From Lysinibacillus sp. FJAT-14745 (GTDB lineage Bacteria > Bacillota > Bacilli > Bacillales_A > Planococcaceae): a DNA stretch of 33,749 nucleotides. The stretch lies in contig NZ_LITM01000017.1 of the NCBI RefSeq assembly GCF_001275675.1, positions 5,620 to 39,368 on the forward strand, given 5' to 3'. The stretch's first letter is position 1; the number at the start of each line of letters is the position of its first letter. Of the stretch, positions 7,614 through 15,859 are shown piece after piece. The translations under genes were made by a program, and so were the position numbers. The notes under the pieces are model-generated. The model had not been told where the DNA came from and did no database searches. It saw only the letters and a list, made by a program, of their open reading frames with translations.

Positions 7614-7792
7614 GAGATAGCACAACCTAGTAAATCCTGGAATTAATTTACTAGGACAGTCCTGCACTTATTCACTGCAGACCCAGCATAAAAGTACGAG
7701 CTCCTTTTATACTTCGGCGATAGTTCCTTCTCCATTGCGTCTACGCTTGCTTTTACTCAACAATGAACTAATAAATACCGCGCCTCTACCTC
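7614..7792 (-). ncRNA. Lysine riboswitch (L box) aptamer
   Basis: Read on the minus strand the leader holds the L-box landmarks in order: GAGGTAGAGGCGC, an arm ending CGCCGAAG, GCTGGGTCTGCAG, GAATAAGTGCAGGACTGTC, and GTGCTATCTCGG. GAGGTAG at the 5' end (7786-7792) pairs with CTATCTC (7614-7620) to close P1. This is the consensus layout of the lysine riboswitch. With the terminator at 7535-7563 it should switch off the ABC transporter when lysine is plentiful. Confidence 0.92.
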
Positions 7793-7836
7793 ACGATAGG
7801 ATAAATGTGAGGTTTGTATATTTAATTGATATTAAG

Positions 7837-7866
7837 ATACTACTATAAAACGAATATGTTCGTCAA
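7837..7866 (-). promoter_or_regulatory. Probable promoter of the lysine transporter operon
   Basis: TTGACG (7861-7866) and TAGTAT (7837-7842) on the minus strand with 18-nt spacing, about 45 nt upstream of the riboswitch aptamer. Confidence 0.5.
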
Positions 7867-7944
7867 TACAATATTATTATTTTTCTGACTAATTACAATA
7901 TTAGGGTTTTATTTCTTTTAAAGCGTTATATACACTTTTGCAAA

Positions 7945-8055
7945 GTTGGAAATGATTAAGACTGCCGCTTTCCTAAAAGAGTCTACAAAGTCGCCCATGC
8001 TCCATTGTACGAACTCCAATCAACTTTTATACTTAGATACGTTTATAACAAATGT
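7945..8055. repeat. Decayed copy of the MITE core
   Basis: Two pieces recall copies A and C: GACTGCCGCTTTCCT (near 7961) matches their GACTGGGCGCTTTCCT, and TCGCCCATGCTCC...CTCCAATCAAC (7991-8024) followed by a TACGTTT motif (8039-8045) matches their right arm. The middle is deleted and no terminal repeats or target duplication are visible. The call is by eye and is weaker than for the other copies. Confidence 0.5.
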
Positions 8056-8192
8056 AATGAAGAGCTTATTTTTCAGAAAATCCGCAAATAATTAATACTC
8101 AACTTGCTTTCTAGTAATTCAAAAGAAATTGTGGATCAGGACAGATAATATCCTTTGCACTATACATCTTACTTAAATGATAGGACAACCTA

Positions 8193-9240
8193 TCCGCCAG
8201 TTCGTTTTCCATCCGTCGCTCTGGCCTTTCTTTCCCTCGCTTCGATTGCTTTATCCGTCGCTTCGTTTTCTATCCGTCGTTCTGGCTCTTCTTTCCGTCG
8301 TTTCGATTGCTTTATCCGTCACTTCGGCTCTTCTTTCCGTCGCTTCGTTTCCTATCCGTCGCTCTGGCCTTTCTTTCCGTCGCTTCCATTGCTTTATCCG
8401 TCACTTTGGCTCTTCTTTCCGTCGCCTCGTTTTCCATCCGTCGTTCTGGCTCTTCTTTCCGTCGTTTCGATTGCTTTATCCGTCACTTTGGCTCTTCTTT
8501 CCGTCGCTTTGTTTTCTATCCGTCGCTCTGGCCTTTCTTTCCGTCGCTTCGATTGCTTTATCCGTCGCTTCGTTTTCTATCCGTCGCTCTGGCCTTTCTT
8601 TCCGTCGCTTCCATTGCCCTACCCGTCGCTCTGACTCTTCTTTCCGTCGCTTCGATTACTTTATCCGTCGCTCTTGCTCTTCTTTCCGTCGCTTCCATTG
8701 CTTTATCCGTCGCTCTGGCTCTTCTTTCCGTCGCTTCGTTTCCTATCCGTCGCTCTGGCCTTTCTTTCCATCGCTTCGATTGTTTTATCCGTCATTTTGG
8801 CTCTTCTTTCCGTCGCTTCGTTTTCTATCCGTCGTTCTGGCTCTTCTTTCCGTCGCTTCGTTTTCTATCCGTCGTTCTGGCTCTTCTTTCCGTCGTTTCG
8901 ATTGCTTTATCCGTCGCTTCGTTTTCTATCCGTCGCTCTGGCCTTTCTTTCCGTCGCTTCGATTGCTTTATCCGTCGCTTTGGCTCTTCTTTCCGTCGCT
9001 TCGTTTTCTATCCGTCGCTCTGGCCTTTCTTTCCGTCGCTTCCATTGCCCTACCCGTCGCTCTGGCTCTTCTTTCCGTCGCTTCGATTACTTTATCCGTC
9101 GCTCTTGCTCTTCTTTCCGTCGCTTCGATTGCTCTATCCGTCGCTCTGGCCTTTCTTTCCGTCGTTTCAATTGCCCTATCCGTCGCTCTGGCTCTCCTTT
9201 CCGTCGCTTCGATTGTTTTATCCGTCGCTACCTTAAATGT
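8193..9240. repeat. Large tandem array, about 51 units, 21/19-bp periodicity (TCCGTCGCT family)
   Basis: Kernel starts run 8193, 8212, 8233, 8254, 8273, 8294, 8315, 8336, 8355, 8376, 8397 ... 9179, 9200, 9221. By hand count there are 51 units, with 39 steps of 21 bp and 11 of 19 bp. Three unit types recur: one with CTCTGGC(C/T), one with CTTCGATTGC, and the 19-bp one with CTTCGTTTTC. They are often ordered so that the 19-bp unit recurs every 61 or 82 bp. The plus strand is pyrimidine-rich and the minus strand purine-rich. All three forward frames are open because stops are absent, giving four overlapping low-complexity frames with no start context. These are not genes. The array ends 5 bp before the odhB terminator. 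Confidence 0.95.
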
Positions 9241-9245
9241 TCCAT

Positions 9246-9283
9246 AAAAAGAAAAAAACCCTGCAAAACAATGTTTTGCAGGG
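9246..9283 (-). terminator. Terminator of odhA-odhB
   Basis: CCCTGCAAAAC (9259-9269) pairs with GTTTTGCAGGG (9273-9283), 11 perfect base pairs with a 3-nt loop. On the minus strand it is followed by seven T. It lies about 18 nt after the odhB stop. Confidence 0.92.
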
Positions 9284-9300
9284 GTTAATAAATTCAGGAA

Positions 9301-10542
9301 TTAAGAATTTAATAATAAATCTTCTGGGTTTTCAAGAAGTTCTTTAACAGTTTTAAGGAAGCCTACAGAATCTTTACCATCGATAATACGGTGGTCATAA
9401 GAAAGAGCTAAGTACATCATTGGGCGAATTTCTACTTCACCATTCACTTCAACTGGACGTTTTTTGATCGTATGCATACCAAGAATACCAGCTTGAGTAC
9501 CATTCATGATAGGTGTAGACATTAATGAACCGAATACCCCACCATTTGTAATTGTGAATGAGCCACCTGAAAGATCAGCTAAACCTAATTTTTTGTCGCG
9601 AGCTTTTTTCGCTAGGTCTGCAATTGAATCTTCAATTTCTGCAAAGTTTTTGCGGTCAGCGTCACGTACAACTGGTACTACTAAACCTTCTTCAGTTGAT
9701 ACAGCTACACCGATATCAAAGAAGTTGTTTAAGTGAATTTCATCGCCAGCGATTTGTGCGTTCACATATGGGTATTTTTTAAGAGCTGCAACTACAGCTT
9801 TTGTGAAGAATGACATGAAACCAAGTTTTGAGCCAGTTGACTCGAAGAATTGGTCTTTTTTACGAGAACGTAAAGCCATAACGTTTGTCATATCTACTTC
9901 GTTGAATGTAGTTAACATTGCTGTAGATTGTTTTACTTCAAGTAAACGTTTCGCAATTGTTTGGCGACGACGGCTCATTTTTTCAACTGTTACACGTGAT
10001 TCGTCTACAGCTGCAACTGCTTTAGGTGCTGCTGGAGCTGCTTGTGGTGCTGCCACTGGAGCTGTACCATGAGCTGCTACGTCTTGTACACGTACACGGC
10101 CTTGTGGATCTACTGGAGATACAGCAGCAAGGTCAATACCTTTTTCACGAGCAAGTCTACGTGCTGCTGGAGATGCGATTACACGCTCACCAGAAGTTTC
10201 TTCTACAACTGGAGCTGCTGCAACAGGAGCAGGTGCCGCTTGTGGCGCTGCTGGAGCTGGAGCTGCCTCAACTGGAGCTGCTGGAGCAGGTGCTGCACCT
10301 TCGCCAGCTTCTACAACTGCGATAACTTGACCTACAAGTACAGTATCGCCTTCTTCAGCTAAAATTTGAGTTAAAACTCCCGCTTCTTCAGAAATGATTT
10401 CAGCGTTTACTTTATCTGTTTCAAGTTCAACGATGAATTCACCTTTTTCAACGCGATCGCCCACTTTTTTTACCCACTGTGCGATACTACCTTCTGTAAT
10501 CGATTCTGCTAATTCAGGGACTTTAATTTCAGCCACTTTCAT
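9301..10542 (-). CDS. odhB: Dihydrolipoyllysine succinyltransferase, E2 of 2-oxoglutarate dehydrogenase
   Basis: 413 residues in the normal E2o layout. A lipoyl domain (1-80) has the lipoylated lysine in ETDKV (K44). An Ala/Pro-rich swinging linker (about 80-120) follows, then a peripheral subunit-binding domain ([15 protein letters not shown], about 126-160), a second Ala/Pro linker and the catalytic domain ending [11 protein letters not shown] with His384 and Asp388. It transfers the succinyl group to CoA in the TCA cycle. Start ATG follows an AGGAGG-type site. It is second in the operon behind odhA, 88 nt apart with a hairpin between, and closes with a strong terminator. No E3 gene is next to it, as is usual for this locus in Bacillus. 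Confidence 0.96.
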   Translation of the reverse strand: MKVAEIKVPELAESITEGSIAQWVKKVGDRVEKGEFIVELETDKVNAEIISEEAGVLTQILAEEGDTVLVGQVIAVVEAGEGAAPAPAAPVEAAPAPAAPQAAPAPVAAAPVVEETSGERVIASPAARRLAREKGIDLAAVSPVDPQGRVRVQDVAAHGTAPVAAPQAAPAAPKAVAAVDESRVTVEKMSRRRQTIAKRLLEVKQSTAMLTTFNEVDMTNVMALRSRKKDQFFESTGSKLGFMSFFTKAVVAALKKYPYVNAQIAGDEIHLNNFFDIGVAVSTEEGLVVPVVRDADRKNFAEIEDSIADLAKKARDKKLGLADLSGGSFTITNGGVFGSLMSTPIMNGTQAGILGMHTIKKRPVEVNGEVEIRPMMYLALSYDHRIIDGKDSVGFLKTVKELLENPEDLLLNS

Positions 10543-10579
10543 TTCCTCCTTTAATTAACGTGCATTGGTGCACATAAAA

Positions 10580-10607
10580 GGGCTACTGCCTAAGCAGCAA
10601 GTAGCCC
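10580..10607 (-). terminator. Intercistronic hairpin between odhA and odhB
   Basis: GGGCTACT (10580-10587) pairs with AGTAGCCC (10600-10607), with extra pairs inside; TTTTATG follows on the minus strand. It is too T-poor for full termination and probably sets the E1:E2 ratio or protects the odhA message. Confidence 0.5.
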
Positions 10608-10630
10608 GGCTCTCAAATTTTAATATGTGA

Positions 10631-13453
10631 TTATTTAACCTTTACAGGCTCAGAAACTGCTTCTTCTACAAGTGCTGCTTGAGCTGCTTTATGAGAATCT
10701 GCATCACCTTCAGAAGTCGAGCTCATTGCAGGACGGCCTACATAACGTAGCTTTTTACCTTCTGAAAGGTCGTGTAATGTTTCTAATGCATAATTCCAAG
10801 AACCTTGGTTTTTAGGTTCTTCTTGTACCCAAACGATTTCTTTAGCATTAGGATACTTAGCAATAATATCAGCAACTTGCTCTTTTGGGAATGGGTAAAG
10901 TTGTTCTACACGAACAATGTGTAAGTGATCGAAGCCTTCACCATCTTTAATACGATCTGCGATGTCGATCATTACTTTACCTGAACCTAATACAATGCGT
11001 TCTACAGCTTCAGTTTTTGAACCTAGGCCTGGTTGTTCAATTACTTCTTGGAATGAGCCATTTGCTAATTGATCAGCATTTGCTGCAGCTAATGGGTGAC
11101 GAAGTAAGTACTTAGGTGATACAACTACAAGTGGTCGAACGCCTTCTGTTCCTAACAATGCTGCTTGACGACGTAATAAGTGGTAGTAGTTACCTGCGTT
11201 TGAGCAGTTTGCTACGAACCAGTTATTTTCAGCTGACATTTGTAAGTAACGTTCCATACGGCTTGAAGAGTGTTCTGGACCTTGACCTTCATAACCATGT
11301 GGTAAAAGAATCACTAAACCAGATTTTTGACCCCATTTAGCACGTGCACCTGAAATAAAGTTATCGAACATCACTTGTGCCATGTTAGCGAAGTCACCAA
11401 ATTGAGCTTCCCAAACTGATAATACATGGCCATTTTCTAAATTGTAACCATATTCAAAGCCCACTACCCCAGCTTCTGTAAGTGGAGAGTTGTGTACTGT
11501 AAATGATGCATTAGCACCTGAAATATGGTGAAGTGGCGTGAATAAATTACCATTGTTTTTGTCATGTAACACTAAGTGACGTTGAGAGAACGTACCACGT
11601 TGTGCATCTTGACCTGTAAAACGAACTGGTGTGCCATCTTGAATAATTGTTGCATAAGCTAATGTTTCTGCATGACCCCAGTCGATTTTTGCAGAAGCAA
11701 ATGCATCACGGCGTTTTTCTAAAATTTTACCAAGTTTTTTCTGTGGTTCAAAGTTATCTTCAAACACTAAAAGTTCTTCGTTAATTTTTCCTAGACGTTC
11801 CGCACCAACTGCTGTATCAATTTGTGGGAATTCTACTTTTAGTTCTTCTGGCATTTCTAAATGCTTGTGCTCATCTTTATCTGCCATTTCTTTTACATGA
11901 TCATAAGCTGCTTGCATTTCGGCATAAATAGCTGCATCTAATGCTGCTACTTCATCAGCTGAAACTACACCCTCAGCTGCTAATTGAGCACCGTATAAAG
12001 CACGAACGGGTTCATGTTTAGAAACTAATTTATATGTTTCAGGGTTTGTAACAGTTGGATCATCAGTTTCATTGTGACCATGACGGCGGTAACCAATTAA
12101 GTCAACAACGATATCTTTACCGAATTTTTGACGGTAGCTAGCTGCGAAACGACCTACTAAAGCTACAGACTCAGGGCTATCTGCGTTTACATGTACAACT
12201 GGTACTTCGTAACCTTTTGCAGGGTCAGAAGAGTAAACAGATGAACGAGAGTCTTGTAGTTCAGTTGTAAATCCAATCATATTGTTAGCAATGACATGGA
12301 TTGTACCACCAGTAGTGAACCCTTCAGTTTTTGCAAAGTTTAATACTTCTGTTACGATCCCTTGACCTGGGAACGCAGCATCACCATGCACAAGAATACC
12401 TAATCCTTTTGTGCGGTTATGGATAGCTTGCCCTGGTTTAGAAGTGTCATCTTGTGCTGCACGTGCAGTACCTAAAACAACTGGATTTCCTACTTCTAAG
12501 TGAGATGGGTTGTATGCAAGTTTAACATTCATACCAGTTTCACGGTTGTAAGAAGCACCCATGTGGTACTTAACATCACCAGTCCAACCTTTAGTAATTT
12601 CAAGGCGACCATTTTCTGGCATAAATAATTCATTAGATACATGTGCAAAGTCAGAGAACATCATATCGTATGGTTTATTTAAAATGTGTGTTAACACATT
12701 TAAACGACCACGGTGAGCCATACCAATACGTACATTTTCTACGCTATTTGTTTCAGCTGTATTTAAAATTTCATCAAATAGGATAATTTGAGTATCTAAA
12801 CCTTCACCAGAGAAACGCTTTTGACCTACAAAAGTTTTATGAATAAACTTCTCGAAATTTTCAACACGAGTTAATCGATCTAATAAAGCTTTTTTCTCAT
12901 TAGAAGCTAATGCTTGTTTAAATGAACCTGATTCAATTTGTGCTTGAATCCAATCACGTTCTTCTGTTGTTACTACGTGATTATATTCAAATGCTACTTT
13001 TTCTGTATAAACAGATTTTAAGTAATCGATTGCATCTTTACCATTTTTCACGTTAGCTGGCACATCTTTGAAGAAGATAGCTGCAGGAATTTCAGCTAAA
13101 TCTGCAGCGCTTAAGTTGAACGCGCTTTCTTCAATTTGAGCTGTTTGTAGTTCACGGTTATTCAAAGGGTAGATATCTGCCGCTAAATGACCATGTGTAC
13201 GAATTGCATCTGCTAGTTTCACAGCTGCTAATACTTTCTTATAATCGCCAGCAGGAGCTGCTGCATTACTAGCTACAGCTACTTCACCTTCTACTACTAC
13301 TGGTGCACCAAATTGTTGGAATAATAATACTAACTCCGGTTCTACTTCTTCAGGAGACTGTAAGAATAAGTCGTATTGCTCCATCACATATCCTAAGTTA
13401 GGACCAGAAAAAGCTGACCATGGAGAACTTACAGTTGTAACGTTGTTCGACAT
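10631..13453 (-). CDS. odhA: 2-oxoglutarate dehydrogenase E1 component
   Basis: 940 residues from the chosen start, matching Bacillus OdhA (about 940). Visible are the short N-terminal helix (NLGYVMEQYDLFLQSPEEVEPEL) shown here by position about 20-42, the thiamine pyrophosphate domain (GMAHRGRLNVLTHI, HGDAAFPGQGIV, YRRHGHNETDDPT) and the C-terminal part with FTGQDAQRGTFSQRH and HGYEGQGPEHSSSR. It decarboxylates 2-oxoglutarate and passes succinyl to OdhB. A 13-codon-longer frame exists to 13492, but GGAGG lies 9 nt before the ATG at 13451-13453, so that start is used. First gene of odhAB; promoter at 13510-13537. Confidence 0.96.
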   Translation of the reverse strand: MSNNVTTVSSPWSAFSGPNLGYVMEQYDLFLQSPEEVEPELVLLFQQFGAPVVVEGEVAVASNAAAPAGDYKKVLAAVKLADAIRTHGHLAADIYPLNNRELQTAQIEESAFNLSAADLAEIPAAIFFKDVPANVKNGKDAIDYLKSVYTEKVAFEYNHVVTTEERDWIQAQIESGSFKQALASNEKKALLDRLTRVENFEKFIHKTFVGQKRFSGEGLDTQIILFDEILNTAETNSVENVRIGMAHRGRLNVLTHILNKPYDMMFSDFAHVSNELFMPENGRLEITKGWTGDVKYHMGASYNRETGMNVKLAYNPSHLEVGNPVVLGTARAAQDDTSKPGQAIHNRTKGLGILVHGDAAFPGQGIVTEVLNFAKTEGFTTGGTIHVIANNMIGFTTELQDSRSSVYSSDPAKGYEVPVVHVNADSPESVALVGRFAASYRQKFGKDIVVDLIGYRRHGHNETDDPTVTNPETYKLVSKHEPVRALYGAQLAAEGVVSADEVAALDAAIYAEMQAAYDHVKEMADKDEHKHLEMPEELKVEFPQIDTAVGAERLGKINEELLVFEDNFEPQKKLGKILEKRRDAFASAKIDWGHAETLAYATIIQDGTPVRFTGQDAQRGTFSQRHLVLHDKNNGNLFTPLHHISGANASFTVHNSPLTEAGVVGFEYGYNLENGHVLSVWEAQFGDFANMAQVMFDNFISGARAKWGQKSGLVILLPHGYEGQGPEHSSSRMERYLQMSAENNWFVANCSNAGNYYHLLRRQAALLGTEGVRPLVVVSPKYLLRHPLAAANADQLANGSFQEVIEQPGLGSKTEAVERIVLGSGKVMIDIADRIKDGEGFDHLHIVRVEQLYPFPKEQVADIIAKYPNAKEIVWVQEEPKNQGSWNYALETLHDLSEGKKLRYVGRPAMSSTSEGDADSHKAAQAALVEEAVSEPVKVK

Positions 13454-13509
13454 GAAAAATGACCTCCAAATTTTGCCTTTCGGCAGTTCCATTAATTAAA
13501 TTACAATTA

Positions 13510-13537
13510 ATTATATAATATTTCTCCGTTCTTTAAA
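13510..13537 (-). promoter_or_regulatory. Probable odhA promoter
   Basis: TTTAAA (13532-13537) and a perfect TATAAT (13510-13515) on the minus strand with 16-nt spacing, about 55 nt before the odhA start. I saw no clear catabolite-response element nearby. Confidence 0.55.
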
Positions 13538-13685
13538 AGGATGTTTAACACAACTTATCCATAATTTAAAGAACGTTTTTTCCATCTCAATCTTACTACT
13601 CTTCACAAAAAATACAACTCTTTTTATAAAATTAAGCAAATTTTTTCGTAAAGGCTAAAATAATTAAATAAAGCGTGTATTTTTC

Positions 13686-15071
13686 TCAATATTTTAGCGG
13701 GAATTTCATCAAGAAAACGGTTCCAATATTTTTTTCACTCTTGACTTCTACAGTACTATTATATTTTTCAAGCAACATTTTTGTAATACTAAGCCCTAAG
13801 CCCGTTCCGCCTATTTGACGATTTCTAGCTTCATCAACCCGATAAAAACGATCGAAAATGAACGGAATGTTTTCTTCAGCTATACCAATTCCATTATCTT
13901 CTATTTTTATAAGTGCCTCATTTCCAGAAATAGAAAGTGAAATTTGAATCTCAGGAATTTTTTCACAATAACGAATTGCATTTTCTATTATATTACGAAC
14001 AATTTGGCTAAGTGCATTTTCTGTTATAAATAATCGCCCTATTTCTTCATTTTTCGACAGCGTTATTCGAGCTTTTGGATGAAGGCGTCTTGTTTCCTCT
14101 AGAACCGCTTCTATAACAACTACTGCATCAGCCTCACTTTTGATATCCTTTTCTTCACGGCGCGCAAGTTCTAATAATTCTTCAATCATTTTACGCATTC
14201 GTGCAATTTCCATAAGTGAAGTATCAATAGATTCCTCTAAAATTTCTGGATCATCCTTCCCCCACCTTTTCAATAGGGAAAGATGTCCTTCAATTGCCTG
14301 TATAGGTGTTCGTAACTCGTGAGAAGCATCCGCAACAAATTGTTGCTGCTGTGTAAACGAAATTTGCAATTCATTCATCATCGCGTTGTACATATTCAAT
14401 AAATCACCAATCTCATCATGAGACGTGTAAGTTAATTGAATTGGTTCATTAAATCCTTTATCCATAACGGTTTTCATGGATGAACGTAACCCACGTAATG
14501 GTTTCATCAAATAATTGGCAAGATAAAACCCAATTGAAGCTGATAACAATAATGCTCCTATACCAGCTATTAGCATTGTAGTCAATAGATATTGCATCAA
14601 AGACTGGAACTTTGATAATGGATGAATCACCTGAATATACCCATGAAAGAAACCGAGCTGAATCCGTTGATTTATGACAAAGACATCCTTTTTATCAATC
14701 GTCATTTTAATAATTTCACCTATCGAAGTAAGAGGTGCAACTTTTGTATTATCATTAATACTTAAAATCTTTTCGCCATCTGAATTAAACAATTTAACCG
14801 TTTGATTACGATCCGCAATAGAATTTAAAAGACCTTGGTTTTGCTGAATTTGATCAACCGTAAGACCCGGTCCCTGTGACTCTAAAAAATACACCAAATC
14901 ATCGCTTGTCCGTTTGATTTTACTCGCCTCGTCATTTAATAGCCATGTATGCAATGAAATATAGACGACTATACAAATGATCGTGTAGCTAAAAAAGATA
15001 ACAGCACTAGATGTTAGCATCCATTTTCTTTGTAATGACTGATTGACTAAATAATCTTTCAATTTTTTCAT
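13686..15071 (-). CDS. Membrane sensor histidine kinase (ArlS/YkoH-like)
   Basis: 461 residues. Two membrane segments (about 18-40 and 162-186) flank an extracellular sensor domain of about 120 residues. A HAMP linker and the HisKA helix follow, with [14 protein letters not shown] and phospho-accepting His251, then a complete HATPase domain ([28 protein letters not shown]). The sequence around the histidine ([20 protein letters not shown]) closely resembles S. aureus ArlS and B. subtilis YkoH. It phosphorylates the regulator encoded just upstream; the genes overlap by 4 bp (ATGA). The signal is unknown. Confidence 0.9.
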   Translation of the reverse strand: MKKLKDYLVNQSLQRKWMLTSSAVIFFSYTIICIVVYISLHTWLLNDEASKIKRTSDDLVYFLESQGPGLTVDQIQQNQGLLNSIADRNQTVKLFNSDGEKILSINDNTKVAPLTSIGEIIKMTIDKKDVFVINQRIQLGFFHGYIQVIHPLSKFQSLMQYLLTTMLIAGIGALLLSASIGFYLANYLMKPLRGLRSSMKTVMDKGFNEPIQLTYTSHDEIGDLLNMYNAMMNELQISFTQQQQFVADASHELRTPIQAIEGHLSLLKRWGKDDPEILEESIDTSLMEIARMRKMIEELLELARREEKDIKSEADAVVVIEAVLEETRRLHPKARITLSKNEEIGRLFITENALSQIVRNIIENAIRYCEKIPEIQISLSISGNEALIKIEDNGIGIAEENIPFIFDRFYRVDEARNRQIGGTGLGLSITKMLLEKYNSTVEVKSEKNIGTVFLMKFPLKY

Positions 15072-15742
15072 TCACGCATCACGTACCCAACCCCACGAAC
15101 GGTTTCGATATAGGCATTCATATCACCCGGTAGTTTTGTTCGTAAATGCCGGATATATACATCTACGACATTTGTCTCTATATCCGTATCATACCCCCAA
15201 ACAGAGGTTAAAATTATCTCTCGTGTACAAACTTTATTTTTATGCTCTATTAATAATTTAAGTAAATCATATTCTGTTTTCGTTAAATCAAGCTTTTTCC
15301 CTTGAACAAATACTTCATAGGCCGCTACATTCATTTCGATATCACGAAAATGTAATGAACCCCCAATTTTTTCATCAGGTGTCACCCGACGTATTATTGT
15401 ACGAATTCTAGCTAGTAGTTCTTCAATAGCGAATGGTTTTACTATGTAGTCATCTGCACCAGCATCTAAGCCTGCTACACGATCCATCACAGCATCTCGT
15501 GCTGTTAACAATATAATAGGTACCTTTGACTGCGTACGTATTCGACGACAAATTTCAATCCCATTTATCCCCGGAAGCATAACATCTAATAACAACACAT
15601 CAAAATTTTCAGATGAAGCTAGCGCAAGTCCTTCACGTCCATCAAAAGCGACGAATACATCGTAGCCTTCATGCTTTAATTCTAGCTCCACAAAGCGAGC
15701 GATATGCTTCTCATCTTCCACCAAAAGTATTTTTTTAGGCAT
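15068..15742 (-). CDS. OmpR-family response regulator (ArlR/YkoG-like)
   Basis: 224 residues. A receiver domain with acidic pocket E9/D10, phospho-acceptor Asp53 (LLLDVMLPG), the conserved T (ILLTARD) and K (YIVKPF) is followed by a winged-helix DNA-binding domain ([15 protein letters not shown] ... [12 protein letters not shown]). The frame is open back to 15829, but the 29 extra codons look unlike the family. The ATG at 15740-15742 follows GAAGGTGAAG and starts [11 protein letters not shown] as expected. It forms a two-gene operon with the kinase downstream. Confidence 0.93.
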   Translation of the reverse strand: MPKKILLVEDEKHIARFVELELKHEGYDVFVAFDGREGLALASSENFDVLLLDVMLPGINGIEICRRIRTQSKVPIILLTARDAVMDRVAGLDAGADDYIVKPFAIEELLARIRTIIRRVTPDEKIGGSLHFRDIEMNVAAYEVFVQGKKLDLTKTEYDLLKLLIEHKNKVCTREIILTSVWGYDTDIETNVVDVYIRHLRTKLPGDMNAYIETVRGVGYVMRE

Positions 15743-15822
15743 TTCTTCACCTTCTATTCTAAAATAACTATGAGGGGTTTCCTCTTTAATACTGTTATAG
15801 CATAACATCAAACAAAAAGTCT

Positions 15823-15859
15823 GTACCACAAGTAGTTACTCGTTTGTACAGACTTTTTT
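15823..15859. terminator. Bidirectional-looking terminator after the GGDEF gene
   Basis: AGTCTGTAC (15828-15836) pairs with GTACAGACT (15846-15854); T tracts occur on both sides. On the minus strand it ends the diguanylate cyclase message just before the response-regulator gene, so the two-component operon needs its own promoter between 15743 and 15825. Confidence 0.8.

Noticed and set aside
8193..9240. Resemblance of the array to a CRISPR array.
   Set aside because: Units are 19-21 bp and contiguous, with no unique spacers of regular length; there is no repeat dyad typical of CRISPR and no cas genes nearby.
8155..9288. Four long overlapping forward frames (up to 356 codons, rich in F, R, S, L, P) in the large array.
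   Set aside because: They come from the stop-free 21-bp repeat in all three frames. There is no ribosome binding site, no start context and no family resemblance, and 19-bp units shift the frame.
9506..10362. Several plus-strand frames opposite odhB.
   Set aside because: Shadows of the Ala/Pro-rich and GC-biased odhB coding sequence.
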